From JAUZQZ01 sp036985955 (GTDB taxonomy: Bacteria > Pseudomonadota > Zetaproteobacteria > Mariprofundales > Mariprofundaceae), in NCBI GenBank assembly GCA_036985955.1, contig BTQQ01000075.1, forward strand, positions 1 through 8,175: a DNA stretch of 8,175 nucleotides, written 5' to 3'. The position numbers and the translations under genes were made by a program. The stretch's first letter is position 1; each line of letters starts with the position of its first letter. Shown here piece by piece: positions 1 to 7,211 of the stretch. The notes beneath the pieces are model-generated. The model did not search any database, was not told the origin of the DNA, and saw nothing but the letters and a program-made list of their open reading frames with translations.

Positions 1-384
1 ATTGAGCAGGCAGGCTGCCAGTGGATCGTGTTGGCTGGCTATATGCGGATTCTTTCCGCCGAATTCATTGCTCGGTTTCGCAACTGCATCATCAATATCC
101 ACCCGGCTTTGCTGCCGTCGTTCACCGGCGCACATGCAGTACGCGATGCGCTGGAATATGGTGTCAAGATTACCGGCGTGACCGTGCATTTGGTGGATGA
201 GGTGGTCGATGGCGGGCCGATTCTGGCGCAGGTTTCAGTGCCGGTGCAGAGCGATGATACCGAAGAATCCTTGCACAATCGTATTCATGCTGCCGAACAC
301 CAGCTTTATCCGGAAATACTTAAACGCATGATTGAAGGTAAGTTCTCGATCGAAGACCGCCGGGCGGTGTGGAAAGAAATATAG
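1..384 (+). CDS. purN: Phosphoribosylglycinamide formyltransferase (GART), 3' part
   Basis: This is the C-terminal 127 residues of PurN. The reading frame is open from base 1, so the N-terminal third lies outside the window. The enzyme transfers a formyl group from 10-formyltetrahydrofolate to GAR in the third step of de novo purine synthesis, in the cytoplasm. The visible part has the family signature LAGYMRILS, then NIHPALLPSFTG with the catalytic Asn32 and His34 (window numbering), and VHLVDEVVDGGPI with the catalytic Asp70. The Asn-to-Asp distance of 38 residues equals that between Asn106 and Asp144 in E. coli PurN. The C-terminal part with EHQLYP is also typical. The gene ends in TAG, 34 bases before a TauE-like gene on the same strand, so the two may share a transcript. 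It is intact as far as seen, and the identification is secure. Confidence 0.96.
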   Translation: MEQAGCQWIVLAGYMRILSAEFIARFRNCIINIHPALLPSFTGAHAVRDALEYGVKITGVTVHLVDEVVDGGPILAQVSVPVQSDDTEESLHNRIHAAEHQLYPEILKRMIEGKFSIEDRRAVWKEI

Positions 385-418
385 CGGTTACCTTGAAAGC
401 ATCCCAAAATATGCGGCT

Positions 419-1222
419 ATGTCAGAATTTGATTTATATCTATTAGGCTACGGCTTGCTGGTTGGCCTCTTTGCGGGGGCTATGGGTGGAATGCTCGCCG
501 GTCTGGCAGGGTTGGGCGGCGGGCTGATTTATGTGCCGGTATTCTATGCCTTGATGCCAGCAGGGCCGGAAACCATCGCCACACCGATTATGGCCAGCAT
601 GGGTGCGATTGTTTTTACCGGATTCTTTTCCGCGCGGGTGCATTGGCGGTTGGGACATGTCGATATGAATTCGTTCAAACAATTGGTCCCCGGTCTGATG
701 CTGGGGGCTGCGCTGGGTCTTTGGTTAACACTTAAGATTCCGGAGGCGGTGGTGCTGGCAGGGCTGGCACTACTTGATGGGTGGATTGCCTGGGACTATG
801 GCCGTGATGTTCGCTTCGGTGACATTGCTTCTCCCCTGGGATTATATGCAGGACCGATTGGTTATGTTTCCGGCACGCTCGGCATTGGCGGCGGAACCAT
901 GCTGGTGCCACTTTTACGGCGCACATTGCCGCTGAGAAAAGCAGTGGGCACATCTGCCATGTGCGGTGTGGTGATGGCAGCCGCTGCCGTGCTTATCAAT
1001 CTGCTGCTGGAAGCGGACTGGCATATGGTTCTTGGGTATCAAAGCTCGTTTCTGGCCGGGGCATGGCTGGGTGTTCTGCTGATTATACCGCGAACTACGC
1101 ATTGGAGCGCATCGTTGCATGCCATGTTTACCGAGGAAACGATGCGGTTGCCATTGAAAGTTCTGTTCTCTGCACTTTCGGGTGGAATGTTTATCGCCGC
1201 TTTGTGGAGCGTACTGGTCTAA
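419..1222 (+). CDS. TauE/SafE-family sulfite/anion exporter-like membrane protein
   Basis: A 267-residue, very hydrophobic inner-membrane protein of the TauE/SafE (DUF81) family, with about eight predicted membrane helices. It shows the family's internal duplication: GLGGGLIYVPVFY at residues 31-43 and GIGGGTMLVPL at 155-165 are the two copies of the GxGGGxxxVP loop. Characterised relatives export sulfite, sulfoacetate or other small organosulfur or organic anions; the substrate here cannot be told from the sequence. The frame is open upstream to an ATG at 332, but that start would lie inside purN and add a non-hydrophobic stretch. The ATG at 419 places the first helix about ten residues in, so I prefer it, although no good Shine-Dalgarno is visible before it. 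The gene converges on rodA with a 15-base gap. The family call is strong; the function is open. Confidence 0.88.
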   Translation: MSEFDLYLLGYGLLVGLFAGAMGGMLAGLAGLGGGLIYVPVFYALMPAGPETIATPIMASMGAIVFTGFFSARVHWRLGHVDMNSFKQLVPGLMLGAALGLWLTLKIPEAVVLAGLALLDGWIAWDYGRDVRFGDIASPLGLYAGPIGYVSGTLGIGGGTMLVPLLRRTLPLRKAVGTSAMCGVVMAAAAVLINLLLEADWHMVLGYQSSFLAGAWLGVLLIIPRTTHWSASLHAMFTEETMRLPLKVLFSALSGGMFIAALWSVLV

Positions 1223-1237
1223 TCTGACACGGGAATC

Positions 1238-2344
1238 TCAGGCCAACGGGCTGCCCGGCCGCTGCCAGTACACACGCCCTTTGGATTCGATGCCAACACG
1301 CATGACCAGCGCGAGTGCGGCCAGCATGGTAATCAGCGCCGAACCGCCATAGCTGATAAAGGGAAGCGGTACGCCGACCACCGGCAGGATACCCATGACC
1401 ATGCCGATGTTGATGCAAACATAGAGGGTGAAAATAATGGCCACGCCGATGCAAATCAGACCGCCAAAGCGCGTAGGTGCACGTCCGGCAATGGTGAGCA
1501 TGCGTGAAATCATGACGCCGTAGAGCAAGAGCAGCAGGGAGGATGCTATCAGGCCTCCTTCTTCAGCCAATACGGCGAAGATAAAATCCGTATGCTGTTC
1601 CGGCAGAAAGTGCAGGCGTGCTTGCGTGCCGTGCAGATAACCCTTGCCGAAAATGCCACCTGAACCAATCGCGATGGTGGACTGGATGACATGATAGCCA
1701 GTGCCCAATGGATCGGATTGCGGATCGAGAAAACTCAGCACGCGCTGCTTTTGGTAGGTGTGCATATTGTGCCAGAGCACAGGCAGGGCGGCGAGTATGG
1801 CTGCAAGACCGCAGGCGGCCCAGCGCCAGGAAAGGCCGGCGGCAAACAGCATGATGGCGGCGGCGGAAAGCAGCACCAGAGTGGTTCCCAAATCGGGTTG
1901 TAGCACAATCATCGCGGCAGGGGCAAGGATAAAGACGAGCGCCATACAGAGGTCTTTGAACGATGCGGCCGTACGCGAGGCAAACCAGTGGGCCAATACG
2001 AGCATCAGAACCCATTTCATGAGTTCCGACGGTTGAAAATGGATGATGCCAAGATTCAGCCAGCGGCGTGCGCCCATCTGCACATCGCCGAGCAGAGGCA
2101 CCAGCGCCAGAGCGATCAGGGTGAGTGCATAAACAGGCCAGGCAAACAGTCCCGCCATGCGCAGCGGAATGAAACAAATGACGAAAAACAGTCCCAACCC
2201 CAGCAGCCAATAGATCACCTGCCGTTGCCAAAGTTCGATTCCGCCTTGATGAACAGCGGCATAGAGTGTGGTTAGCCCCAATGCAGCCAGGCTAAGCAGA
2301 CACAGGATCAGCATTATGTCCATACGCTTGAGCGTGCTGATCAT
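1238..2344 (-). CDS. rodA: SEDS peptidoglycan glycosyltransferase RodA
   Basis: This 368-residue polytopic protein, with about ten membrane helices, is RodA of the SEDS family. It polymerises lipid II into glycan strands during lateral-wall growth, working with PBP2 in the inner membrane. Hallmarks are GARRWLNLG with FQPSELMK (about 91-110), QPDLGT (149-154), the extracellular loop LPEQHTDFIFAVLAEEGG (247-264) and the C-terminal PLPFISYGGS. Asp253 in HTDF matches the essential acidic residue of RodA. Length fits the family (E. coli RodA is 370 residues). The start ATG overlaps the mrdA stop codon as ATGA, and an AAGGAG ribosome binding site at 2350-2355 lies five bases before it, so translation is probably coupled to mrdA. 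It is the last gene of the shape cluster. FtsW is the alternative paralogue, but the mrdA neighbour favours RodA. Confidence 0.96.
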   Translation of the reverse strand: MISTLKRMDIMLILCLLSLAALGLTTLYAAVHQGGIELWQRQVIYWLLGLGLFFVICFIPLRMAGLFAWPVYALTLIALALVPLLGDVQMGARRWLNLGIIHFQPSELMKWVLMLVLAHWFASRTAASFKDLCMALVFILAPAAMIVLQPDLGTTLVLLSAAAIMLFAAGLSWRWAACGLAAILAALPVLWHNMHTYQKQRVLSFLDPQSDPLGTGYHVIQSTIAIGSGGIFGKGYLHGTQARLHFLPEQHTDFIFAVLAEEGGLIASSLLLLLYGVMISRMLTIAGRAPTRFGGLICIGVAIIFTLYVCINIGMVMGILPVVGVPLPFISYGGSALITMLAALALVMRVGIESKGRVYWQRPGSPLA

Positions 2345-4149
2345 CCCTGCTCCTTCGCTGCCACGGCGGGTGTCGTGGTGGCAGCCATGGCGCGCACAAT
2401 CGCGGCGGCAACGGGTGCGGCGGCGCTGCCGCCGTGACCTCCGTGTTCAACAAATACAGCGAATGCGATACGCGGGTTTTTATAGGGGGCATAACCCATA
2501 AACCATGCATGATCCTTGTATTTGTTCTGCTGTGCTACGTTTGATAGTTGTTCATCATCCTGTGCTTTGGCAATCACCTGTGCTGTGCCGGTTTTTCCGG
2601 CCACCTGCCACGGCAGATTGGATAACGGGTAATGCGCCGTGCCGTGCTGCTCAGTGACCACGCCGCGCATCGCCTTGCGAATGATGTCCAGATATTGGGG
2701 TTTGATATCAATAACGCGTAACACCTCGGGCGGTAAACCGGCTTGCAGATGTGGGGTGAGAAGCTTGCCGCCATTGGCAATTGCGGCGGCAAAACGTGCC
2801 AGTTGCAGTGGTGTGACATTAATAGCGCCCTGACCAATGGCCGCAATCATGGTTTCACCACGAAACCATTTACGTGTGCGTCCACCTTGCCGCCATACTT
2901 CACCGGGAATGACGCCACTGGCTTCGGGCGTCAACCGGATGCCGGTGTGCTGTCCAAACCCCCAGAGTTCAGCTTCATCACGGATGGCCTTCATGCCCAG
3001 TTGATCGCCGAGTTTGTAGAAATAAACGTCGCAGGATTGCACCAGTGCTTTGTGCAGGTCCACATGTTTGTGCCCCTGTTTTTTCCAGCAGCGCAGTTTG
3101 CGGTCGGCCAGTTCAAGGTAACCGGGACATTGCGTTGCGCCCGTGGCCAGCGGCGCATGATGTTGCAGCCCTGCCATGCCAACCAGTAGTTTGAAGGTAG
3201 AGGCAGGCGGGTAAGCTGCCTGTAGTGTGCGGTTGAGCAGTGGATGCTGGTTATCGTCCACCCATGCCTTCCATTGTTCGGTTTCCAGTCCGGTAATGAA
3301 ACGGTTGGGTGCAAAGCCGGGCTGGCTGAGTAGCGCCAGCACTGCGCCTGTCCGGACATCCAGAACCACGACGGCACCGGTGCGGCTACCCAGCGCCCTG
3401 GCTGCGGTTTGTTGCAGGCCTATGTCCAGACTCAGGCGCAACTGGGTTCCCATGAGTGGCGGTTTCCGTCGGAATACGCGGATGCGTCTGCCGTGTACAT
3501 CTACTTCCTCATCCTGTGCGCCGGTCCTGCCGTGCAGACGGGATTCGAACAGGCGCTCCACACCGCTTCTGCCGACCTTTTCCGTCGGCAGAATACCAGC
3601 CCGGACATCACGGGGTCCAGCCAGTGAGAGGTAACCAATCAGATGTGATGTGAGTTCACCATAGGGATAAAAACGGTGCGTCCCGGCCTGGACATCAATA
3701 CCGGGAAGCATGTGCAAGCGCGCAGCAATCGGCGCGGCTTGTTTCCAGGTGAGTTTGTCAGCCAGCAGAACAGGTCTGTCTTTCCGTGCGTGCCGGATAC
3801 GGGAGAGGATGCGTTTCACGCGAGCCTTTCCCCAGTGAAGGGTTTGCTGTAAGTCTGCTAGCAGCGTATCCATGTGCTCCGCCCGTTCAGGGATGAGCGT
3901 GAGTTGCCACGAAATACGATTAACGGCCAGCCCGCTTCCGTTCCGGTCCACGATTTCACCACGCGTAGGAAGGATGGGAACCACGTTCATTCTGTTCTGC
4001 TCCGCTTGCAGGAACAGTCCTTCATACTGGAGCCATTGCAGGTCAATCAGGCGGCTCGCCAACACCAGCAACAGGACCACACCCATAATACGGAAAAACA
4101 ATAGCCGCCGATCAAAGCGGTTGCGAACCTCAAGCGTACTGCTGTTCAT
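2341..4149 (-). CDS. mrdA: Peptidoglycan D,D-transpeptidase PBP2
   Basis: This 602-residue class B penicillin-binding protein is the elongation-specific PBP2. It crosslinks peptide stems in new lateral wall and pairs with RodA. There is a short cytoplasmic N-terminus, one membrane helix at about 17-37, then a periplasmic pedestal domain with PTRGEIVDRNG (61-71) and RFYPYGELTSHLIGYL (159-174). The transpeptidase domain has all three active-site motifs: STFK at 317-320 (nucleophile Ser317), SCD at 372-374 and KTG at 519-521. The stretch CPGYLELADRKLRCWKK before SCD is characteristic of PBP2 in many proteobacteria. The start at 4149 overlaps the end of mreD by 20 bases and lacks a clear Shine-Dalgarno; coupling to mreD translation is inferred. 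The stop codon overlaps the rodA start. The low-complexity Ala/Thr tail is ordinary for this family. Complete and intact. Confidence 0.97.
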   Translation of the reverse strand: MNSSTLEVRNRFDRRLLFFRIMGVVLLLVLASRLIDLQWLQYEGLFLQAEQNRMNVVPILPTRGEIVDRNGSGLAVNRISWQLTLIPERAEHMDTLLADLQQTLHWGKARVKRILSRIRHARKDRPVLLADKLTWKQAAPIAARLHMLPGIDVQAGTHRFYPYGELTSHLIGYLSLAGPRDVRAGILPTEKVGRSGVERLFESRLHGRTGAQDEEVDVHGRRIRVFRRKPPLMGTQLRLSLDIGLQQTAARALGSRTGAVVVLDVRTGAVLALLSQPGFAPNRFITGLETEQWKAWVDDNQHPLLNRTLQAAYPPASTFKLLVGMAGLQHHAPLATGATQCPGYLELADRKLRCWKKQGHKHVDLHKALVQSCDVYFYKLGDQLGMKAIRDEAELWGFGQHTGIRLTPEASGVIPGEVWRQGGRTRKWFRGETMIAAIGQGAINVTPLQLARFAAAIANGGKLLTPHLQAGLPPEVLRVIDIKPQYLDIIRKAMRGVVTEQHGTAHYPLSNLPWQVAGKTGTAQVIAKAQDDEQLSNVAQQNKYKDHAWFMGYAPYKNPRIAFAVFVEHGGHGGSAAAPVAAAIVRAMAATTTPAVAAKEQG

Positions 4150-4543
4150 AAAGATGCACCAATAAGTACCATACGGGAACGCAAAGAATCAGCGTTAGCA
4201 GCCATTGCAAAATACCGGCGTCATGCCAGAGCATAGGCAGGGTAAGCAGGACCAACAGTGCCAGACGTTGCGGTAAGCCGGCACCGATCTGGGCATCCAG
4301 GCGGGCAATTGAAAACGGCAACAGGCAAGCGATGGGGAATACGCCCCAAACCGACCAGTACAGGGTCAGGTCGTGAACCAGGATGGCTGGCAACACCCAT
4401 GGCCAGGCATGATGCCGGGACAATAAGGCGGCAAGCAACAGTGCCAAAGCCCAATCAGGTTGGGGTGTGCCGCCAGAGGCAAGATTCAATCCAAGCCCCA
4501 GGAAGGCCAGTGTAATAATAAGAACGGGGAGAGGAGAGATCAT
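4130..4543 (-). CDS. mreD: Rod shape-determining protein MreD
   Basis: This 137-residue hydrophobic protein, with about four or five membrane helices and few charged residues, sits exactly where MreD is expected, between mreC and mrdA. MreD is a poorly conserved inner-membrane partner of MreC and PBP2/RodA in the elongasome. The identification rests mainly on position, size and membrane character; the sequence itself has few diagnostic residues. It is a little shorter than E. coli MreD (162). The frame extends upstream to an ATG at 4573, but the ATG at 4543 overlaps the mreC stop as ATGA, has an AGGGA-type ribosome binding site just before it, and puts a helix (ISPLPVLIITLAFLGLGL) at the N-terminus, so I chose it. 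The 3' end overlaps mrdA by 20 bases. Confidence 0.85.
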   Translation of the reverse strand: MISPLPVLIITLAFLGLGLNLASGGTPQPDWALALLLAALLSRHHAWPWVLPAILVHDLTLYWSVWGVFPIACLLPFSIARLDAQIGAGLPQRLALLVLLTLPMLWHDAGILQWLLTLILCVPVWYLLVHLYEQQYA

Positions 4544-5322
4544 GGCACTTCCCTGGATGCGATGGAGAGCCATGCGTCACGCCGCCAATGTGCTACCGGA
4601 TTGGCATCCACATCCGCGAAAATGCTGCCGGGAACCGCATGAATATGGGTAATACGGGCGACGGGAATGCCCGGTGGGAACACCCCGCCGGCGCCACTGG
4701 TCACGAGGATGCTGGTTTCGGGCGGGGCATGTTTAAGCGGAATAAATTCTACCCGCAGCGTTTCACCCTGGCCCCGAACCAGGGCAGCCAGACCGCTTCC
4801 CGGCAGGGTGACGGGAACTGCCAGTGAGGCATCAAGAATGGTGCGCACGACGGCGCGTTGGCCCCGCACTGTATCGACCAGTCCGACAAGACCTTCACTT
4901 GAGGCTACCACATCACCCCGGCTGATTTTGCCTTGCGAGCGGAGCAACAGGCGCTGGCTCATCTTGTCCGGGCTGCGGCCAAACACTTTAGCAGCATGCC
5001 AGTGGAAACCGGGTAAGCCTTTCAGCTCCAGCAAACTCCGAAGCTGTGTATTCTCAACACGCAATGAGCGGAGCTCCTGCAGAGCTCCGGATTGGCGTTG
5101 CAGCGTTTCCTGAAGGCGCAGATTATCGGTCTGAAGACGATTTTTTTCGGTTAGCCACAGGTTGATGTCCCGCCACCAGCGTGATGGCGTCTGCAGGGCG
5201 CTAACCAAAGGAGAAACAAACAAGGTTATATTCTGTCCGAGGGGCAATTGCTGGAGGGCAAATAATGTGATGAATCCGGCGGCGATCCCTGCCCAGAGAC
5301 GGATTTTCAATCGCCGGATCAT
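4540..5322 (-). CDS. mreC: Rod shape-determining protein MreC
   Basis: This 260-residue bitopic inner-membrane protein is MreC, the periplasmic elongasome scaffold that contacts PBP2. It has a basic N-terminus (MIRRLKIRLW), a membrane helix at about 9-26, a coiled coil at about 57-100 (EKNRLQTDNLRLQETL onward), and the two-barrel beta domain from about 105. Conserved stretches include SSEGLVGLVDTV (141-152) and LVTSGAGGVFPPGIPVARI (206-224). It is shorter than E. coli MreC (367) because it lacks a long C-terminal tail, which is common outside the enterics. The start at 5322 has only a weak GGGTAA-like signal. A 16-codon upstream frame ends three bases before this ATG. mreD begins on its stop codon. 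The identification is secure; the exact start is less so. Confidence 0.95.
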   Translation of the reverse strand: MIRRLKIRLWAGIAAGFITLFALQQLPLGQNITLFVSPLVSALQTPSRWWRDINLWLTEKNRLQTDNLRLQETLQRQSGALQELRSLRVENTQLRSLLELKGLPGFHWHAAKVFGRSPDKMSQRLLLRSQGKISRGDVVASSEGLVGLVDTVRGQRAVVRTILDASLAVPVTLPGSGLAALVRGQGETLRVEFIPLKHAPPETSILVTSGAGGVFPPGIPVARITHIHAVPGSIFADVDANPVAHWRRDAWLSIASREVP

Positions 5323-5325
5323 GCC

Positions 5326-5376
5326 TTACCCTGACTCATTGGCATGGCCCTGAAAGATAACGGCTTTATGAATCAT
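5326..5376 (-). other. Possible 16-codon upstream frame ahead of mreC
   Basis: Within the 174-base mreB-mreC gap, an ATG at 5376 opens a 16-residue frame (MIHKAVIFQGHANESG) whose TAA ends three bases before the mreC ATG. Termination this close could let ribosomes restart on mreC, whose own Shine-Dalgarno is weak. No good ribosome binding site precedes the short frame, and a frame of this length is expected by chance. I record it only as a possible leader frame; apart from it, I see no convincing promoter or terminator in this gap. Confidence 0.15.
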
Positions 5377-5496
5377 GCAGGCCAGCTTCTGTGTTGCGGT
5401 AAGGATTACATAGAGCCACGATGCGCCTCTTGCCACACCTTGAATTCGGGCCAAACGCTGGTGTAATTTTCGGACAATTATTTATTTCCGGAGCCC

Positions 5497-6534
5497 TTAT
5501 TCCTCGAACAGCACGTCCCGCATGCGATCCAGTTCTTCCAGTACTCTGCCGCAGCCCAAAACCACGCAATGCAACGGATTGTCTGACACGGTGACGGGAA
5601 GCGAGGTTTCCTCCCTCAAGAGTTGATCCAGTCCTACCAGCAAGGCACCACCACCGGTGAGCACAATGCCTTTGTCGACAATATCCGCCGCCAGTTCAGG
5701 AGGTGTTCGCTCCAGACAGACCTTGATGCCTTCGATGATAGCATTGACCGGTTCAGTAATGGCCTCGAGGATTTCAGAATCATCCAGCGTCAAGCTCTTC
5801 GGTATGCCATTGATGAGATCGCGGCCTTTGATGTCCATTTCCCGGCGCTGTTCCTGTGGATAGGCGCTACCCAGTTCAATTTTTATGTTCTCAGCCGTAG
5901 CCGAGCCAATGAGCAGGCTGTATTTTCGCCGTAGATGATTGATGATGGCCTCGTCCATTTTATCGCCACCAACGCGCACCGAGCGCGAATAAACAATGCC
6001 GCCATAGCTAATCACGGCGATTTCACTGGTACCGCCCCCAATATCCACGACCAGCGATCCTGATGCTTCGGTGACCGGGAGATCCGCGCCGATTGCAGCC
6101 GCCATGGGCTCTTCAATCAGATACACTTCACGCGCCCCGGCCGTCAGTCCCGTATCACGAATAGCCTTGCGCTCCACCGGCGTAGAGCCGTAGGGCACAC
6201 AAATTACAATACGCGGCGCCAGTCCCCAGTTGCGCTGATGCACCTTGCGAATGAACTGTTTGAGCATTTCTTCAGTGATGACAAAATCGGCGATAACACC
6301 GTCTTTCAACGGTCGGATGGCCTGAATTGAACCTGGCGTACGACCCAGCATACGTTTGGCATCGCCACCCACAGCAAGTACTCGGCGATCTTTTTTCCCG
6401 CCACCTACATGGACGGCGACCACTGACGGTTCATCCAGAATAATACCTTCGCCGCGGACGTAAATGAGGGTATTCGCCGTGCCCAGGTCAATGGCGATAT
6501 CTCTTGAAAAAAGGCCAAAAAGCCGTTGTAGCAT
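5497..6534 (-). CDS. mreB: Rod shape-determining actin homologue MreB
   Basis: This 345-residue protein (E. coli MreB has 347) is the bacterial actin that forms membrane-bound ATP-dependent filaments and orients the elongasome. The N-terminal MLQRLFGLFS is a probable amphipathic membrane anchor. The actin-fold nucleotide motifs are in place: IDLGTANT (15-22, phosphate 1, with Asp16), VDIGGGTSE (163-171, phosphate 2) and VLTGGGALL (291-299, adenosine). IEEPMAAAIGA (140-150) is the family signature. A purine-rich AAGGGAAGGA ribosome binding site lies just before the ATG. It is the first gene of the shape cluster; the 174-base gap after it allows different mRNA levels of mreB and mreCD-mrdA-rodA, as reported for mreB in other bacteria. 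Intact, with no missing key residue. Confidence 0.98.
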   Translation of the reverse strand: MLQRLFGLFSRDIAIDLGTANTLIYVRGEGIILDEPSVVAVHVGGGKKDRRVLAVGGDAKRMLGRTPGSIQAIRPLKDGVIADFVITEEMLKQFIRKVHQRNWGLAPRIVICVPYGSTPVERKAIRDTGLTAGAREVYLIEEPMAAAIGADLPVTEASGSLVVDIGGGTSEIAVISYGGIVYSRSVRVGGDKMDEAIINHLRRKYSLLIGSATAENIKIELGSAYPQEQRREMDIKGRDLINGIPKSLTLDDSEILEAITEPVNAIIEGIKVCLERTPPELAADIVDKGIVLTGGGALLVGLDQLLREETSLPVTVSDNPLHCVVLGCGRVLEELDRMRDVLFEE

Positions 6535-6621
6535 CTGCTGTCCTTCCCTTGTTGTATAAAAAAGTCGAACCTGAACCCGCCCAAGCTAAAAGCTGAAGCG
6601 GTGTTGGTAAAGAAGAATGAA

Positions 6622-6732
6622 TCAGATACCCATAAGAGCAGCCAGAGACATGCAGACCAGACCCATGGCGAAATAGCCTCCCGGGGTGATATTCAAGCGT
6701 GTACAAATACGGTTTTGATAGGTTGAATACAT
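6622..6732 (-). CDS. Small predicted membrane protein, 36 residues, unknown function
   Basis: A 36-codon frame lies between the yjbQ-like gene and mreB, on the same strand. The N-terminal half is polar and cationic (starts MYSTYQNRICTRLNITPGG, with Arg8 and Arg12). The C-terminal half, about residues 18-36, is a single hydrophobic, helix-prone segment (YFAMGLVCMSLAALMGI) that runs to the end, so a membrane-anchored protein with its N-terminus in the cytoplasm is predicted. The case for translation is the AGGAGG motif five bases before the ATG, the best ribosome binding site in the window. It starts 59 bases after the yjbQ stop and ends 87 bases before mreB. I do not recognise the family. A chance frame remains possible because it is so short, but the strong start signal and clean TM segment favour a real gene. 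Confidence 0.6.
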   Translation of the reverse strand: MYSTYQNRICTRLNITPGGYFAMGLVCMSLAALMGI

Positions 6733-6737
6733 ACAAA

Positions 6738-6743
6738 CCTCCT
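6738..6743 (-). promoter_or_regulatory. Perfect Shine-Dalgarno (AGGAGG) of the small membrane-protein gene
   Basis: The - strand reads AGGAGG, then five bases (TTTGT), then ATG at 6732. This is a full match to the anti-Shine-Dalgarno core at good spacing. It serves no other gene: the yjbQ-like gene ends upstream and mreB begins about 200 bases downstream with its own purine-rich site. It is the main reason to accept the 36-codon frame. Confidence 0.65.
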
Positions 6744-6791
6744 GACATGGCGAACACTGGACCCATTCAGCAGGCAATGATGTGACGTGCG

Positions 6792-7211
6792 TCAACATCC
6801 GGTGATGTGGGCGATGATTCTTCGTGTGGACGGATGTTGCCGATGTTCATACAGGTAGATTCCTTGCCAGATACCAAGCGCCATTTTCCCCTGCCCGACA
6901 GGAATGCTGAGCGATGTGGCCGTGAGAGTGGCGCGAACGTGAGCGGGCATATCATCCGGACCCTCGGCGGTATGCTGAAAGATCGCATCTCCATCCGGCA
7001 CAAGGCGGGACAGGAATCGCTCCAGATCGGATTGTACGGTTGGGTCGGCATTTTCCTGAATCAGAAGCGAACAACTCGTATGCTGCACAAACAGATGCAG
7101 CATACCGGTGTGAATCCCTGTTTGTGCCAACCACGTGGAAACCCGTCGTGTAATATTGATCATGCCTCGGCCATCCGGGGTAACGGTGATTTGCGTCTGC
7201 GCCTGCTCCAT
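6792..7211 (-). CDS. YjbQ/UPF0047-family protein (possible secondary thiamine-phosphate synthase)
   Basis: A 139-residue cytoplasmic protein of the YjbQ (UPF0047, COG0432) family, whose usual length is about 135-140. Conserved blocks are GRGMINIT (14-21), HTSCSLLIQENADP (44-57), EGPDDMPAH (83-91) and GIWQGIYLYEHR (113-124). His44, His91 and His123 are the conserved, probably metal-binding histidines. Some members give weak thiamine-phosphate synthase activity when overproduced in E. coli, hence the database name; the true physiological role is unsettled. The frame also has an ATG at 7229, but the ATG at 7211 shares its A with the xthA stop codon (TGATG), gives the family's normal N-terminus and suggests translational coupling, so I chose it. 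Neither start has a strong Shine-Dalgarno. Confidence 0.92.
   Translation of the reverse strand: MEQAQTQITVTPDGRGMINITRRVSTWLAQTGIHTGMLHLFVQHTSCSLLIQENADPTVQSDLERFLSRLVPDGDAIFQHTAEGPDDMPAHVRATLTATSLSIPVGQGKMALGIWQGIYLYEHRQHPSTRRIIAHITGC

Noticed and set aside
372..374. SCD instead of SxN in the PBP2 active site (residue numbers in mrdA)
   Set aside because: An Asp at the third position is normal for PBP2-type transpeptidases (E. coli PBP2 has SAD), so it is not a defect or novelty.
1241..1260. GC-rich hairpin at the rodA 3' end as a bidirectional terminator
   Set aside because: It lies within rodA coding sequence, contains a three-base bulge, and no T-run follows on either strand.
1563..2231. 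222-codon open frame on the - strand inside rodA
   Set aside because: It is out of frame with rodA, whose product has clear SEDS motifs along its length; the alternative product has no recognisable domain and is rich in His, Arg, Cys and Ala, typical of a shadow frame.
6553..6558. TATACA -10-like element upstream of mreB on the - strand
   Set aside because: The region 16-18 bases further upstream is GC-rich (GGCGGG) and has no -35 likeness, so I do not call a promoter, although a mreB promoter nearby is likely.
6571..6605. Possible terminator between the small gene and mreB
   Set aside because: The stem (CCGC/GCGG with an inner AGC/GCT) is broken by a large mismatch, and the T-run lies about 12 bases beyond it, so it is not a convincing intrinsic terminator.
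6488..6766. 92-codon frame on the - strand overlapping the mreB start and the small membrane-protein gene
   Set aside because: It overlaps the start of mreB out of frame, has no good ribosome binding site and its composition is not protein-like; the 36-codon frame in the same region has the AGGAGG site.
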